A DNA stretch of 64,000 nt from Geothrix edaphica. GTDB lineage: Bacteria; Acidobacteriota; Holophagae; Holophagales; Holophagaceae. The DNA lies in the NCBI RefSeq assembly GCF_030268045.1, contig NZ_BSDC01000003.1, positions 186,001 to 250,000 of the forward strand, read 5' to 3'. Of the stretch, positions 42,433 to 51,214 are shown one piece after another (within the stretch, counting starts at the first letter, position 1; the number at the start of each line of letters is the position of its first letter). The notes under the pieces were generated by a model. It was not told where the DNA came from. It saw nothing but the letters and a program-made list of their open reading frames with translations, and made no database searches. Both the position numbers and the translations under genes were made by a program.

Positions 42433-43146
42433 ATGCCCCCTCTCTTTGACGCCCACAGCCACCTGCCGAGGGTCGGTGCGCTGGAGGATCCGGTGCTCCG
42501 CAGGGACCACCGCCGGGTCGTCTGCGGGACCTGTGAGGCGGACTGGATGGCCGTCGTGGCCCATGCGGCTTCCCACGACCAGGTCATCCCCATGCTGGGC
42601 CTCCATCCCTGGTTCATGGAGGGGGCCGCCCTGGGCTGGGCTTCGCGGCTGGAGGCCCTGCTCCGCTCCAACCGCGCCGGCCTGGGGGAGTGCGGCCTGG
42701 ACTTCGCCCGGAAGGAAGCGGACCGGGGCACCCAGGAATCGGCCCTGCGCGTCCAGCTTCGCCTGGCCCACGCCCTGGGCCGGCCCATCGCGCTGCATGT
42801 GGTCCACGCCTGGGGCCGTTTACTGGATCTCCTCCGCGAAGAGGGCGTTCCACCCGCAGGCGCCCTCGTCCACGCCTACTCCGGCAGCCCGGAGACGGCC
42901 CGGCAGCTTCAGGCCATGGGCGTCTTCCTGTCCTTCTCCGGGGACCTCCTGAAGCCGGACCGGGCGGGAGCGCGGGAAGCCCTGAGGGCCGTGGCCCCTG
43001 GGCACCTGCTCCTGGAGACCGACGGCGCCGGGGAACTGGAGCGCCTGTTCGAGGCGGTGGCGGGCCTCCGTGGCATCCCCGTGGCGGAATTGGAACTCCT
43101 GACCTGGGAGAATGGCAGCCGGTGTTTCCGGGAGCTGATGGCATGA
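42433..43146 (+). CDS. TatD-family metal-dependent hydrolase, divergent
   Basis: A 237-residue amidohydrolase-fold protein. Motifs: FDAHSHL (first metal His pair), GECGLDF (bridging Glu), ALHVVHAWGR (His), HAYSG (His) and LLLETDG (Asp). These are the TatD metal ligands, though the protein is shorter and more divergent than standard TatD (about 260). Family members are 3'-5' exonucleases or deoxyribonucleases. I chose ATG at 42433; an in-frame GTG at 42424 or the ATG at 42361 are alternatives since none has a strong ribosome-binding site. It overlaps tcdA by 4 bases (ATGA), so the two are translationally coupled. Confidence 0.78.
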   Translation: MPPLFDAHSHLPRVGALEDPVLRRDHRRVVCGTCEADWMAVVAHAASHDQVIPMLGLHPWFMEGAALGWASRLEALLRSNRAGLGECGLDFARKEADRGTQESALRVQLRLAHALGRPIALHVVHAWGRLLDLLREEGVPPAGALVHAYSGSPETARQLQAMGVFLSFSGDLLKPDRAGAREALRAVAPGHLLLETDGAGELERLFEAVAGLRGIPVAELELLTWENGSRCFRELMA

Positions 43147-43876
43147 GGTGGTATTCCCGCAGTGAGCTGCTGCTTGGAGAAGCGGCACTGGAGCGGTTGC
43201 GCGCCTCCCGCGTCACCATTTTCGGCCTGGGCGGCGTGGGCTCCTTCGCCGTGGAGGCCCTGGCCCGCGCCGGCGTGGGGCACCTGCGCCTGGTGGATCA
43301 CGATGTCGTCGGCCCCAGCAACCTCAACCGCCAGCTCTTCGCCCTGCGCTCCACCATCGGCCTGCCCAAGGCCGAGGTGGCCGCCGCCCGGGTGCGGGAC
43401 ATCAACCCCGACTGCGACGTGGAGCCCCACATCACCTTCATCCACACCGACACGCTGCCGGAGCTGCTCACGCCGCGGCCTGATGTGATGATCGACGCCA
43501 TCGACTCCATGACCTGCAAGGTGGCCCTCATGCGCACGGCGCACGAGCAGGGCCTGCCGATCATCTCGGCCATGGGCGCCGGGGGCCGCACGGACAGCAG
43601 CCAGCTCCGCGTCGGTGATCTGAGCGACACGCGCCTGTGCCCCCTGGCCGCCCGCGTCCGGAAGGAGCTGCGCAAGGCGGGCATCACCCGGGGCATCCGT
43701 TGCGTCTATTCGCTGGAGCCCGCCGACAACAAGCGCCCCGCGAACCCCGTCGACATCGAACCCCATCGCGGCCCCGGGCGCCAGCGCCGGCCCGTGGGCA
43801 CCATCTCGTACATGCCCGCCATCGTGGGACTGAAGGTGGCCGAAGAAGTCCTCCGCCTGCTGCTGGAGCCTCCCGC

Positions 43877-43880
<4 letters not shown>
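43143..43880 (+). CDS. tcdA: tRNA threonylcarbamoyladenosine dehydratase
   Basis: TcdA (CsdL) uses ATP to dehydrate t6A37 of tRNA to the cyclic form ct6A. The 245-residue product is an E1-like (ThiF/MoeB) protein: RYSRSELLLG-type start, nucleotide loop VTIFGLGGVGSFAVEALARAG, DHDVVGPSNLNRQ with the ATP-contacting Asn/Arg, and DAIDSMTCKVALM. It lacks the Cys and zinc features of UBA-type activators for sulfur transfer. It starts within the 3' end of the TatD-like gene and converges with the histidine kinase, overlapping by 4 bases. Confidence 0.9.
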
Positions 43881-45487
<1,607 letters not shown>

Positions 45488-45633
45488 GAATGGTCCTTTT
45501 CCGGTTGCGAGGGCGCACAGAACAAGACTCAGTATAGGTAGCTCTCATCACTAGGCAAGTTAGGCCCAAAGCACTAGTGGGTAGACCTCTGGAGGGCCCC
45601 GGCGGGCCCCTCCAGGTCCGGATCAGGCCTGGC

Positions 45634-47259
45634 TCAGTGCCCGATCGGGGCGTTGTATTCCGCGTAGGTTCCCTGGAAATCCTCGATGCCGTCATCGGTA
45701 AGATGCCAGATGCGGGTGGCCACCTCGTCGATGATGTCCTCGTCGTGGGTCACGAAGAGGAGGGTGCCCTCGTAGCGCTGGAGCGCGTCGTTCAATGCGA
45801 TGACCGCTTCCAGGTCCAGGTGGTTGGTGGGCTCGTCCATGACCAGGATGTTGGGCTTCTGCAGCATGAGCTTGCAGAAGAGCAGGCGGCAGGACTCGCC
45901 GCCGCTCAGCACATCCGTCATCTTGTTGCCTTCCTCGCCCCGGAAGAGCATCTGGCCCATGACGCCGCGGATCTGCTCCTTGGTGGCGTCCGGGTCGAAC
46001 TGGTGCAGCCAGGTGACGAGCTCGTAGCCCTTGGGGATGCTCTCGGCGAAGTCCTGGGAGAAGTAGCCCACATTGGCCTCGTGGCCCCACTTCACCTCGC
46101 CCCCGTCGAGCTTCAGGCCCAGTTCAGTTACCTGCGGCGCGTTGGCCAGCAGGGCGTTCAGCAGGGTGGTCTTGCCGATGCCGTTGCGGCCCATGAGGGC
46201 GATCTTCTCGCCCCGCTGCACCATGGCCGTGAAGCCCTTGATGACCTCGTGGCGGCCCCCCGTCCCGTCCTTGTCGGTGTCGTAGCCCTTCTTCACGCCC
46301 TCGAACTCCAGGGCGTAGCGGCCGCCGGGCTTGCCGATGTTGAACTTGATGAAGGGGCGCTGGATGTTGCTGCGGGCCAGGTCGCTGGGCTGGAGGCGCT
46401 CCACTTCCTTGCGCCGGCTGTTCACCTGGCTGCTGCGGGTGCCCGCCGCGAAGCGCTGGATGAACTCGTTGAGCTGGGCGATCTTCTTCTCGCGCTGGGC
46501 GTTCTCGGACTCGATGCGGCTGCGCACCTGCATCTTGGCCATGACCATGTCGTCGTAGCCGCCGGTGTACTGGATGATCGTCTGGTAGTCGATGTCGGCG
46601 ATGTGGGTGCAGACGTTGTTCAGGAAGTGGCGGTCGTGGGAGATCACCACCACCGTGCCCTTGTAGCGGTCCAGGAACTCCTCCAACCAGTGGATGGAGT
46701 CCAGGTCCAGGTGGTTGGTCGGCTCGTCCAGCAGCAGGGCCTGGGGGTTGCCGAAGAGGGCCTGGGACAGCAGCACGCGCACCTTCTGGCCGCCCTGCAG
46801 CTCACCCATCCTGCGCTCATGCAGGGCCTCCGGGATGCCCAGGCCGTCCAGCAGGACGGCGGCGTCGCTCTCGGCGGTGTAGCCGTCCTCGTCGGCCACG
46901 ATGCCCTCGAGCTCGGCCACGCGCATGCCGTCCTCGTCGGTCATCTCCGCCTTCTCGTAGATGGCGTCCCGCTCCTGCAGCGCCTTCCAGAGCCCGGCAT
47001 TGCCCATGATCACCGTGTCGATGACCCGGTACTGGTCGAAGGCGAACTGGTCCTGGCGCAGGATGCCCATCTTGCGGGGCCGGATCACATTCCCCATCTG
47101 CTGTTCCAGCTCGCCCGACAGGATCTTCATGAACGTGGACTTCCCCGCCCCGTTCGGCCCCGTCAGGCCGTAGCGCCGCCCGGGGTTGAAGGTCGTGGTG
47201 ACGTCCTCGAAGAGGATCTTCGCGCCGTAGCGCATGGTGACGTTCTGCACTGCAAGCAT
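45634..47259 (-). CDS. ybiT: ABC-F ATPase, YbiT type
   Basis: A 541-residue two-domain ABC-F protein. It matches E. coli YbiT in ways that separate it from EttA and Uup: an opening LAVQNVTMRYGAK, GPNGAGKSTFMKILSGELE, ILRQDQFAFDQYRVIDTVIMG, and the linker SSQVNSRRKEVERLQPSDLARSN. Both Walker B motifs read LLLDEPTNHLD / VMDEPTNHLD. ABC-F proteins act on the ribosome during translation. ATG at 47259 has GGGAG 5 bases upstream. The gene is leftward and alone; a cluster of three hairpins lies just upstream. Confidence 0.92.
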   Translation of the reverse strand: MLAVQNVTMRYGAKILFEDVTTTFNPGRRYGLTGPNGAGKSTFMKILSGELEQQMGNVIRPRKMGILRQDQFAFDQYRVIDTVIMGNAGLWKALQERDAIYEKAEMTDEDGMRVAELEGIVADEDGYTAESDAAVLLDGLGIPEALHERRMGELQGGQKVRVLLSQALFGNPQALLLDEPTNHLDLDSIHWLEEFLDRYKGTVVVISHDRHFLNNVCTHIADIDYQTIIQYTGGYDDMVMAKMQVRSRIESENAQREKKIAQLNEFIQRFAAGTRSSQVNSRRKEVERLQPSDLARSNIQRPFIKFNIGKPGGRYALEFEGVKKGYDTDKDGTGGRHEVIKGFTAMVQRGEKIALMGRNGIGKTTLLNALLANAPQVTELGLKLDGGEVKWGHEANVGYFSQDFAESIPKGYELVTWLHQFDPDATKEQIRGVMGQMLFRGEEGNKMTDVLSGGESCRLLFCKLMLQKPNILVMDEPTNHLDLEAVIALNDALQRYEGTLLFVTHDEDIIDEVATRIWHLTDDGIEDFQGTYAEYNAPIGH

Positions 47260-47315
47260 GGAAACTCCCGAACCGACCATTGTACGGGAGAAACCTTCAT
47301 TATCCGAGAGCCCTG

Positions 47316-47368
47316 CTCCAAACGGTGCCCTGCGGGCCCCGTTTGGAGATTCGGCGGCTTCGCCGCCG
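47316..47368. other. two adjacent strong hairpins upstream of ybiT
   Basis: CTCCAAACGG (47316-47325) pairs with CCGTTTGGAG (47339-47348) and the stem continues inward as GCCC/GGGC, making an almost perfect hairpin. Directly after it, CGGCGGC (47352-47358) pairs with GCCGCCG (47362-47368). They lie between the ybiT ATG and the ssb terminator and have no T-run of their own. Confidence 0.6.
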
Positions 47369-47384
47369 GACCATTTTCTCTATC

Positions 47385-47418
47385 TGAAAAACGGCGCCCG
47401 CATGGGCGCCGTTTTTCA
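47385..47418 (-). terminator. terminator of ssb
   Basis: TGAAAAACGGCGCCC (47385-47399) pairs perfectly with GGGCGCCGTTTTTCA (47404-47418) around GCAT. On the minus strand the stem ends in a T5 run. It lies 33 bases after the ssb stop codon and can also end transcripts coming from the left. Confidence 0.8.
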
Positions 47419-47450
47419 ATCTGCCGGGATCTCCGGCGAGGCACCACCCC

Positions 47451-47921
47451 TCAGAACGGGATGTCGTCATCCGGGAAGCTGCCGCCACCGGCCGGGCTGG
47501 GGGCGCCGTGGTCCTCGAAGTCCTGGGAGCCGGTGCCGGAGGCGCGGCCGCCGTAGCCGCCGCTGTCACGGCTGCCGCCGCCGTCCTCCATGCGGCCCAG
47601 CATGACGAAGTTGTCGCAGCGGATGTCGCAGGCGGTCTTCTTCACGCCGGCCTGGTCGGTGTATTCCCGATACTGGATGCGGCCCTCGATCATCACCTGC
47701 TTGCCCTTGCGCAGGTACTTCTCGGCGATCTCGGCCTGCTTGCCCCACACCACGATGTTGTGCCATTCGGTCTTGCTCTGCTTCTCGCCGGCCTGGTTCT
47801 TCCAAGTCTCGGTGGTGGCCACGGAGAAGCGGGCGACACTCTGGCCCGAGGGCGTGGACTTCAGCTCGGGGTCGCGCCCGAGGTTGCCGATGAGCAGAAC
47901 TTTGTTCAATGAACCGGACAT
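47451..47921 (-). CDS. ssb: single-stranded DNA-binding protein
   Basis: SSB coats single-stranded DNA as a tetramer and recruits partners through its tip. The 156-residue protein has the OB fold (NKVLLIGNLGRDPELKSTPSGQ ... KTEWHNIVVWGKQAE ... YLRKGKQVMIEGRIQYREY), a Gly/Ser-rich linker at about 115-145, and the acidic tip PDDDIPF that binds RecO and others. The ATG at 47921 has the strong AAGGAGG; an upstream in-frame region to 48038 is not translated in this reading. It is divergent from the glutamine amidotransferase gene. Confidence 0.95.
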   Translation of the reverse strand: MSGSLNKVLLIGNLGRDPELKSTPSGQSVARFSVATTETWKNQAGEKQSKTEWHNIVVWGKQAEIAEKYLRKGKQVMIEGRIQYREYTDQAGVKKTACDIRCDNFVMLGRMEDGGGSRDSGGYGGRASGTGSQDFEDHGAPSPAGGGSFPDDDIPF

Positions 47922-48019
47922 GATGTCCTCCTTATGTACCGGCGGAGCTCTCCGCCTCACCGTCGACTCAGACCATCTGAGGGGGTGGTAGGGTGAGAGG
48001 ATTTCCTCGGGGAAGGACC

Positions 48020-48778
48020 ATGTCAAGCGGCAACTCAAGTCTCCTTGTGAGCTGTAAAAACAAGTCCGGCGCCGAGAAGCATTACCTCCCCGCCCTCAGG
48101 GCCGCCGGCTGGGCCGGACTCATCCAGCTGGTGGCCCCCGGCGACCCCCTTCCCGACCTGGCCGGCGTCACCGGCTTCCTGCTCACGGGCGGGGACGACA
48201 TCCACCCCCGCCACTGGGACGAGGCCGAGGCCGTCCACCCGAAGGCCGAGGTGGACGCCGACCGCGATGCCTTCGAGATCCCCCTCATCCGCGCGGCCTG
48301 GGACCGGAAGCTGCCCATCCTCGGCATCTGCCGCGGCGAGCAGATCCTCAACGTGGCCCTGGGCGGCAGCATGGTCCAGGACGTGCCCGACCACTACGGC
48401 TGCGAGCCCACTCGCCACCAGCACGGCACGCCGGACATCCCGGACATGCGGCACCGCGTGCAGCTCGCCCCGGGCTCGCGCCTGCGGGCCCTGCTGGGCG
48501 AGGACGTCTTCCTCGTGAACAGCCGCCACCACCAGGCCGTGAAGCGCGTGGCCCCGCCGCTGGCCGCCGTGGGCTGGCATCTGGACACGATCCATGCCGG
48601 CACCGGCCCCCTCGTCGAGGCCGTGGAGGCCGTGGATCCCTCGCGCTGGGTCTTCGGTGTCCAGTGGCACCCCGAGAACCTCGTCGGCCTCAAGGGCCCC
48701 GCCGGCGACGCCGCCCGCGACCTGTTCGCGGCGTTCGTGCAGGCCCTCGGCTCGCGCGCCCGGACTCCTTCGAATTGA
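48020..48778 (+). CDS. class I glutamine amidotransferase-like peptidase (PuuD-like)
   Basis: A 252-residue gamma-glutamyl-gamma-aminobutyrate hydrolase family protein. The catalytic Cys is in PILGICRGEQILNVALGG, and the His/Glu pair in VQWHPENL. LLTGGDDIHPRHW and HQAVKRV are family signatures. PuuD-type enzymes split the gamma-glutamyl link in the putrescine pathway, but other members act on different gamma-glutamyl compounds, and no puu genes are nearby. AAGGA lies 2 bases before the ATG. It is divergent from ssb, with 98 bases between the starts. Confidence 0.87.
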   Translation: MSSGNSSLLVSCKNKSGAEKHYLPALRAAGWAGLIQLVAPGDPLPDLAGVTGFLLTGGDDIHPRHWDEAEAVHPKAEVDADRDAFEIPLIRAAWDRKLPILGICRGEQILNVALGGSMVQDVPDHYGCEPTRHQHGTPDIPDMRHRVQLAPGSRLRALLGEDVFLVNSRHHQAVKRVAPPLAAVGWHLDTIHAGTGPLVEAVEAVDPSRWVFGVQWHPENLVGLKGPAGDAARDLFAAFVQALGSRARTPSN

Positions 48779-48887
48779 CCTCCGGGCACATCATTTTGAT
48801 CAGCCTCCACCCTTCCCGCCCAGCACAAGCGGATCATAAGCATTCGTTGTGTTGCGCTTAACAATTGGACTGCGACTTGCACTGATA

Positions 48888-48910
48888 GATCTGTCCTAAG
48901 GAGACAGATC
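48888..48910 (+). promoter_or_regulatory. hairpin presenting the Shine-Dalgarno of the next gene
   Basis: GATCTGTC (48888-48895) and GACAGATC (48903-48910) form a perfect 8-bp stem. The 7-base loop CTAAGGA (48896-48902) holds most of the ribosome-binding site AAGGAG, and the ATG follows the stem directly at 48911. As DNA it is also a symmetric site that a dimeric repressor could bind. Confidence 0.55.
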
Positions 48911-49363
48911 ATGAAGACACAAGGGTTTCCCATTCGTCCCATCCTTCTTCTGACCGCCGTCACGGCCCTGGTGGGCGCGCAGCTAGCCTGCGAGAAGGTC
49001 ATGTTCTGGCGTTCCAAACCCCAGGAAATGCACTCGACTGAAGCGGGTCTCGCCAGCGAGGGGACGGTTCGCGTCTCGGAGGGGGACAACGGAAACACGA
49101 AGGTCTCCATCCGGGTCAAACACCTGGCCCCCCCATCCAAAGTCGCGGTGGATTCGACGGTCTATGTCGTCTGGATCCAGCCACGGGAAGGCGACCGGCA
49201 GAACGTCGGAGCCCTGACCCTGAACAAGGACCTCGAAGGCAGCCTCGAGACCCTGACCCCGCACCGCCGCTTCATGGTCTCGGTCACGCCGGAACCCAAC
49301 GGGCAGGTCACGGAACCTTCCCATGAGCCAGTCTTCACCTACAACGTGGAGAGCAACAAATAG
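48911..49363 (+). CDS. small secreted or lipid-anchored protein, unknown
   Basis: A 150-residue exported protein. The N-terminus is a signal peptide (PILLLTAVTALVGAQLAC); the Cys after GAQLA may be a lipobox (lipoprotein), though the consensus LAGC is imperfect. The mature part looks beta-rich (TVRVSEGDNGNTKVSIRVKHL, VYVVWIQP, RFMVSVTPE), like a single small beta-sandwich as in anti-sigma or bacterial Ig-like domains. Not a family I can name. Its ribosome-binding site is placed in a hairpin loop. The GGDEF gene follows after 109 bases. Expression may be conditional. Confidence 0.65.
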   Translation: MKTQGFPIRPILLLTAVTALVGAQLACEKVMFWRSKPQEMHSTEAGLASEGTVRVSEGDNGNTKVSIRVKHLAPPSKVAVDSTVYVVWIQPREGDRQNVGALTLNKDLEGSLETLTPHRRFMVSVTPEPNGQVTEPSHEPVFTYNVESNK

Positions 49364-49472
49364 GCTCATCGCCCATCCCGGCCCTGGAGCCATCCGGGGC
49401 ACCCAAAGGGTCCACAGCGCCTTCCCGGAAGGACGTTGTGCCTCCGATTCCTGGAACCACTCGAAAGAGCCG

Positions 49473-50318
49473 ATGGCCACTGATCCGATGACGCCGACAC
49501 CCAGAAGCACCAGGCTCGCAAAGCCTCTGGATCATGCGCTCGGACAGAACGAGCACGTGGAGGGATTGATGGCAGCCAGTGCCGAGGACCTGGCCTCGGT
49601 CAACCTGGCCCTCAAGCAGGAACTCGCCGACGGCAACCCCGGCCCTGGGATCGGGTCCGCCCTCGGGAAAAGCGAAGCCGTCGAAGAGAAAGTGCAGGAG
49701 GCCTCCGAGAAATTGTCGGATGTGAACCAGGCCCTGAAAGATGAAGTCAAGGAGCGGAGCGACCTCGAAGAGGAATTGGCGGCCGTCAAGGAACAGGGGG
49801 AGGCGGATCGCCAGGCATCCCTCCACGACCTGCTGACGGGCCTGCCCAACCGTGCCTTGTTCAACGATCGGCTGGAGCATGGCCTGGCCCAGGCCCACCG
49901 GCATGGCTGGACCCTGGCGGTGATGTTCATGGACCTGGACGACTTCAAGACCATCAACGATTCGTATGGGCACGATGCCGGCGATGCCGTGTTGCGGACC
50001 ATCGCGGACCGCCTGCTGCGAAGCACGCGCAACGACGACACCGTCAGCCGGCATGGCGGCGATGAATTCCTGTACCTGCTGATGGAGCTCAAGGACGAGG
50101 GGGATGTCACCGTCATCGCGGACAAGCTGATCGAGGCGATCCGCGCGCCATGCCAATTGGTGGTGGGCGGACGCAGCATCAGCCAGAGCATCCATGCCAG
50201 CATCGGGATCTCACTGTTCCCGAAACATGGCGTCACTGCCGAGGCCTTGATCAACCAGGCCGACAGCGCCATGTATGAAGCGAAACGGACCAGGTCCGGG
50301 TATGCCTTCGCGAAATAG
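49473..50318 (+). CDS. GGDEF-domain diguanylate cyclase
   Basis: A 281-residue soluble protein. Residues 1-110 are a charged helical region with two related segments, DLASVNLALKQELADGN and KLSDVNQALKDEVKERSDLEEEL, the second a coiled coil. The GGDEF domain follows (about 118-281), with DLLTGLPNRALFNDRL, MDLDDFKTINDSYGHDAGD and the active site HGGDEFLYLL. Such enzymes make cyclic di-GMP from two GTP. The RxxD inhibitory site before GGDEF is not seen. The ATG at 49473 has AAGAG 5 bases upstream. The N-terminal region lacks a known sensor domain. Confidence 0.87.
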   Translation: MATDPMTPTPRSTRLAKPLDHALGQNEHVEGLMAASAEDLASVNLALKQELADGNPGPGIGSALGKSEAVEEKVQEASEKLSDVNQALKDEVKERSDLEEELAAVKEQGEADRQASLHDLLTGLPNRALFNDRLEHGLAQAHRHGWTLAVMFMDLDDFKTINDSYGHDAGDAVLRTIADRLLRSTRNDDTVSRHGGDEFLYLLMELKDEGDVTVIADKLIEAIRAPCQLVVGGRSISQSIHASIGISLFPKHGVTAEALINQADSAMYEAKRTRSGYAFAK

Positions 50319-50420
50319 GCTGTGCAGGGCCCGGGCTTTCCGGGTTCCCGAAAGCCCCGTAGAGCTGGCCGCCGACCCTGGGCACTATGGATGATCCCCG
50401 TGTTGCCACCCGGAGCGTTC

Positions 50421-51209
50421 ATGCCCACCCCCATCCTCTTCGACGTGCACGACCGGATCGCGACCTTGACCCTGAACCGGCCGGACAAGCTCAACGCGCT
50501 GATTCCCGAAATGAAGGAGGGCTTCGAGGAGGCCCTGGCGAAGGCGGCGGAACCCGGTGTGAAGGCGCTGTTCCTGCGCGGCGCGGGACGGGCCTTCTGT
50601 GCCGGCGGCGACCTCGGCTGGATCTCGGCGGCAATTGCCGAGGACCGCTGGCCGGAGCTGGAATCCCTGCTCGACCTGGGCGCCGCCGTGGCCCAGGGGC
50701 TCGCCACCCTGCCCAAGCCCGTGGTGGCTGTGGTGCAGGGACCCGCCGCCGGCGCGGGCATGAGCCTGGCCCTGTGCGCGGACCTGCGCCTCGCCACGCC
50801 AGAGGCCGCCTTCGGCATGGCCTTCGTGAAGATCGGCCTGCATCCGGACTGGGGCGGCAGCGTCATGCTCGCCCGGCTGGTGAATCCCTCCGTGGCGGCG
50901 GAGCTGATGCTGACCGGCGACACCCTGAACGCGGACCGGGCCCTGGCCCTGGGCCTCGTGAACCGCGTCGTGCCCGCAGACCAGCTCGAAGATGCCGCTG
51001 CGGCCCTGGCCCTGCGCCTGGCCGCGGGTCCGGGCGAGACCTTCGCCCGCATCAAGGCCAGCCTCCTGCGCAACCAGGGCCTCGAGGCCGAGACGCTGCG
51101 GGCCCGCCTCCAGGCCGAGGGCGCCCAGATGAAGGCCGCCATGCGCCACCCGGACGCCAGGGAGGGCCTGGCCGCCTTCCTGGCGAAGCGGGCACCGAAA
51201 TTCGCCTGA
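50421..51209 (+). CDS. enoyl-CoA hydratase/isomerase family protein
   Basis: A 262-residue crotonase-fold enzyme. The oxyanion-hole segments are present: AGRAFCAGGDLGW (about 58-70) and PVVAVVQGPAAGAGMSLALCADLRLA. The acid residues at 110-145 are those of the PaaG/isomerase-like type, with Asp in GLHPDWGGSVML where classical hydratases have Glu/Gly; the reaction could therefore be hydration or isomerisation of enoyl-CoA. No beta-oxidation genes are adjacent. The ATG at 50421 has GGAG 5 bases upstream. It converges with the kinase gene 5 bases away. Confidence 0.85.
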   Translation: MPTPILFDVHDRIATLTLNRPDKLNALIPEMKEGFEEALAKAAEPGVKALFLRGAGRAFCAGGDLGWISAAIAEDRWPELESLLDLGAAVAQGLATLPKPVVAVVQGPAAGAGMSLALCADLRLATPEAAFGMAFVKIGLHPDWGGSVMLARLVNPSVAAELMLTGDTLNADRALALGLVNRVVPADQLEDAAAALALRLAAGPGETFARIKASLLRNQGLEAETLRARLQAEGAQMKAAMRHPDAREGLAAFLAKRAPKFA

Positions 51210-51214
51210 CCGGC

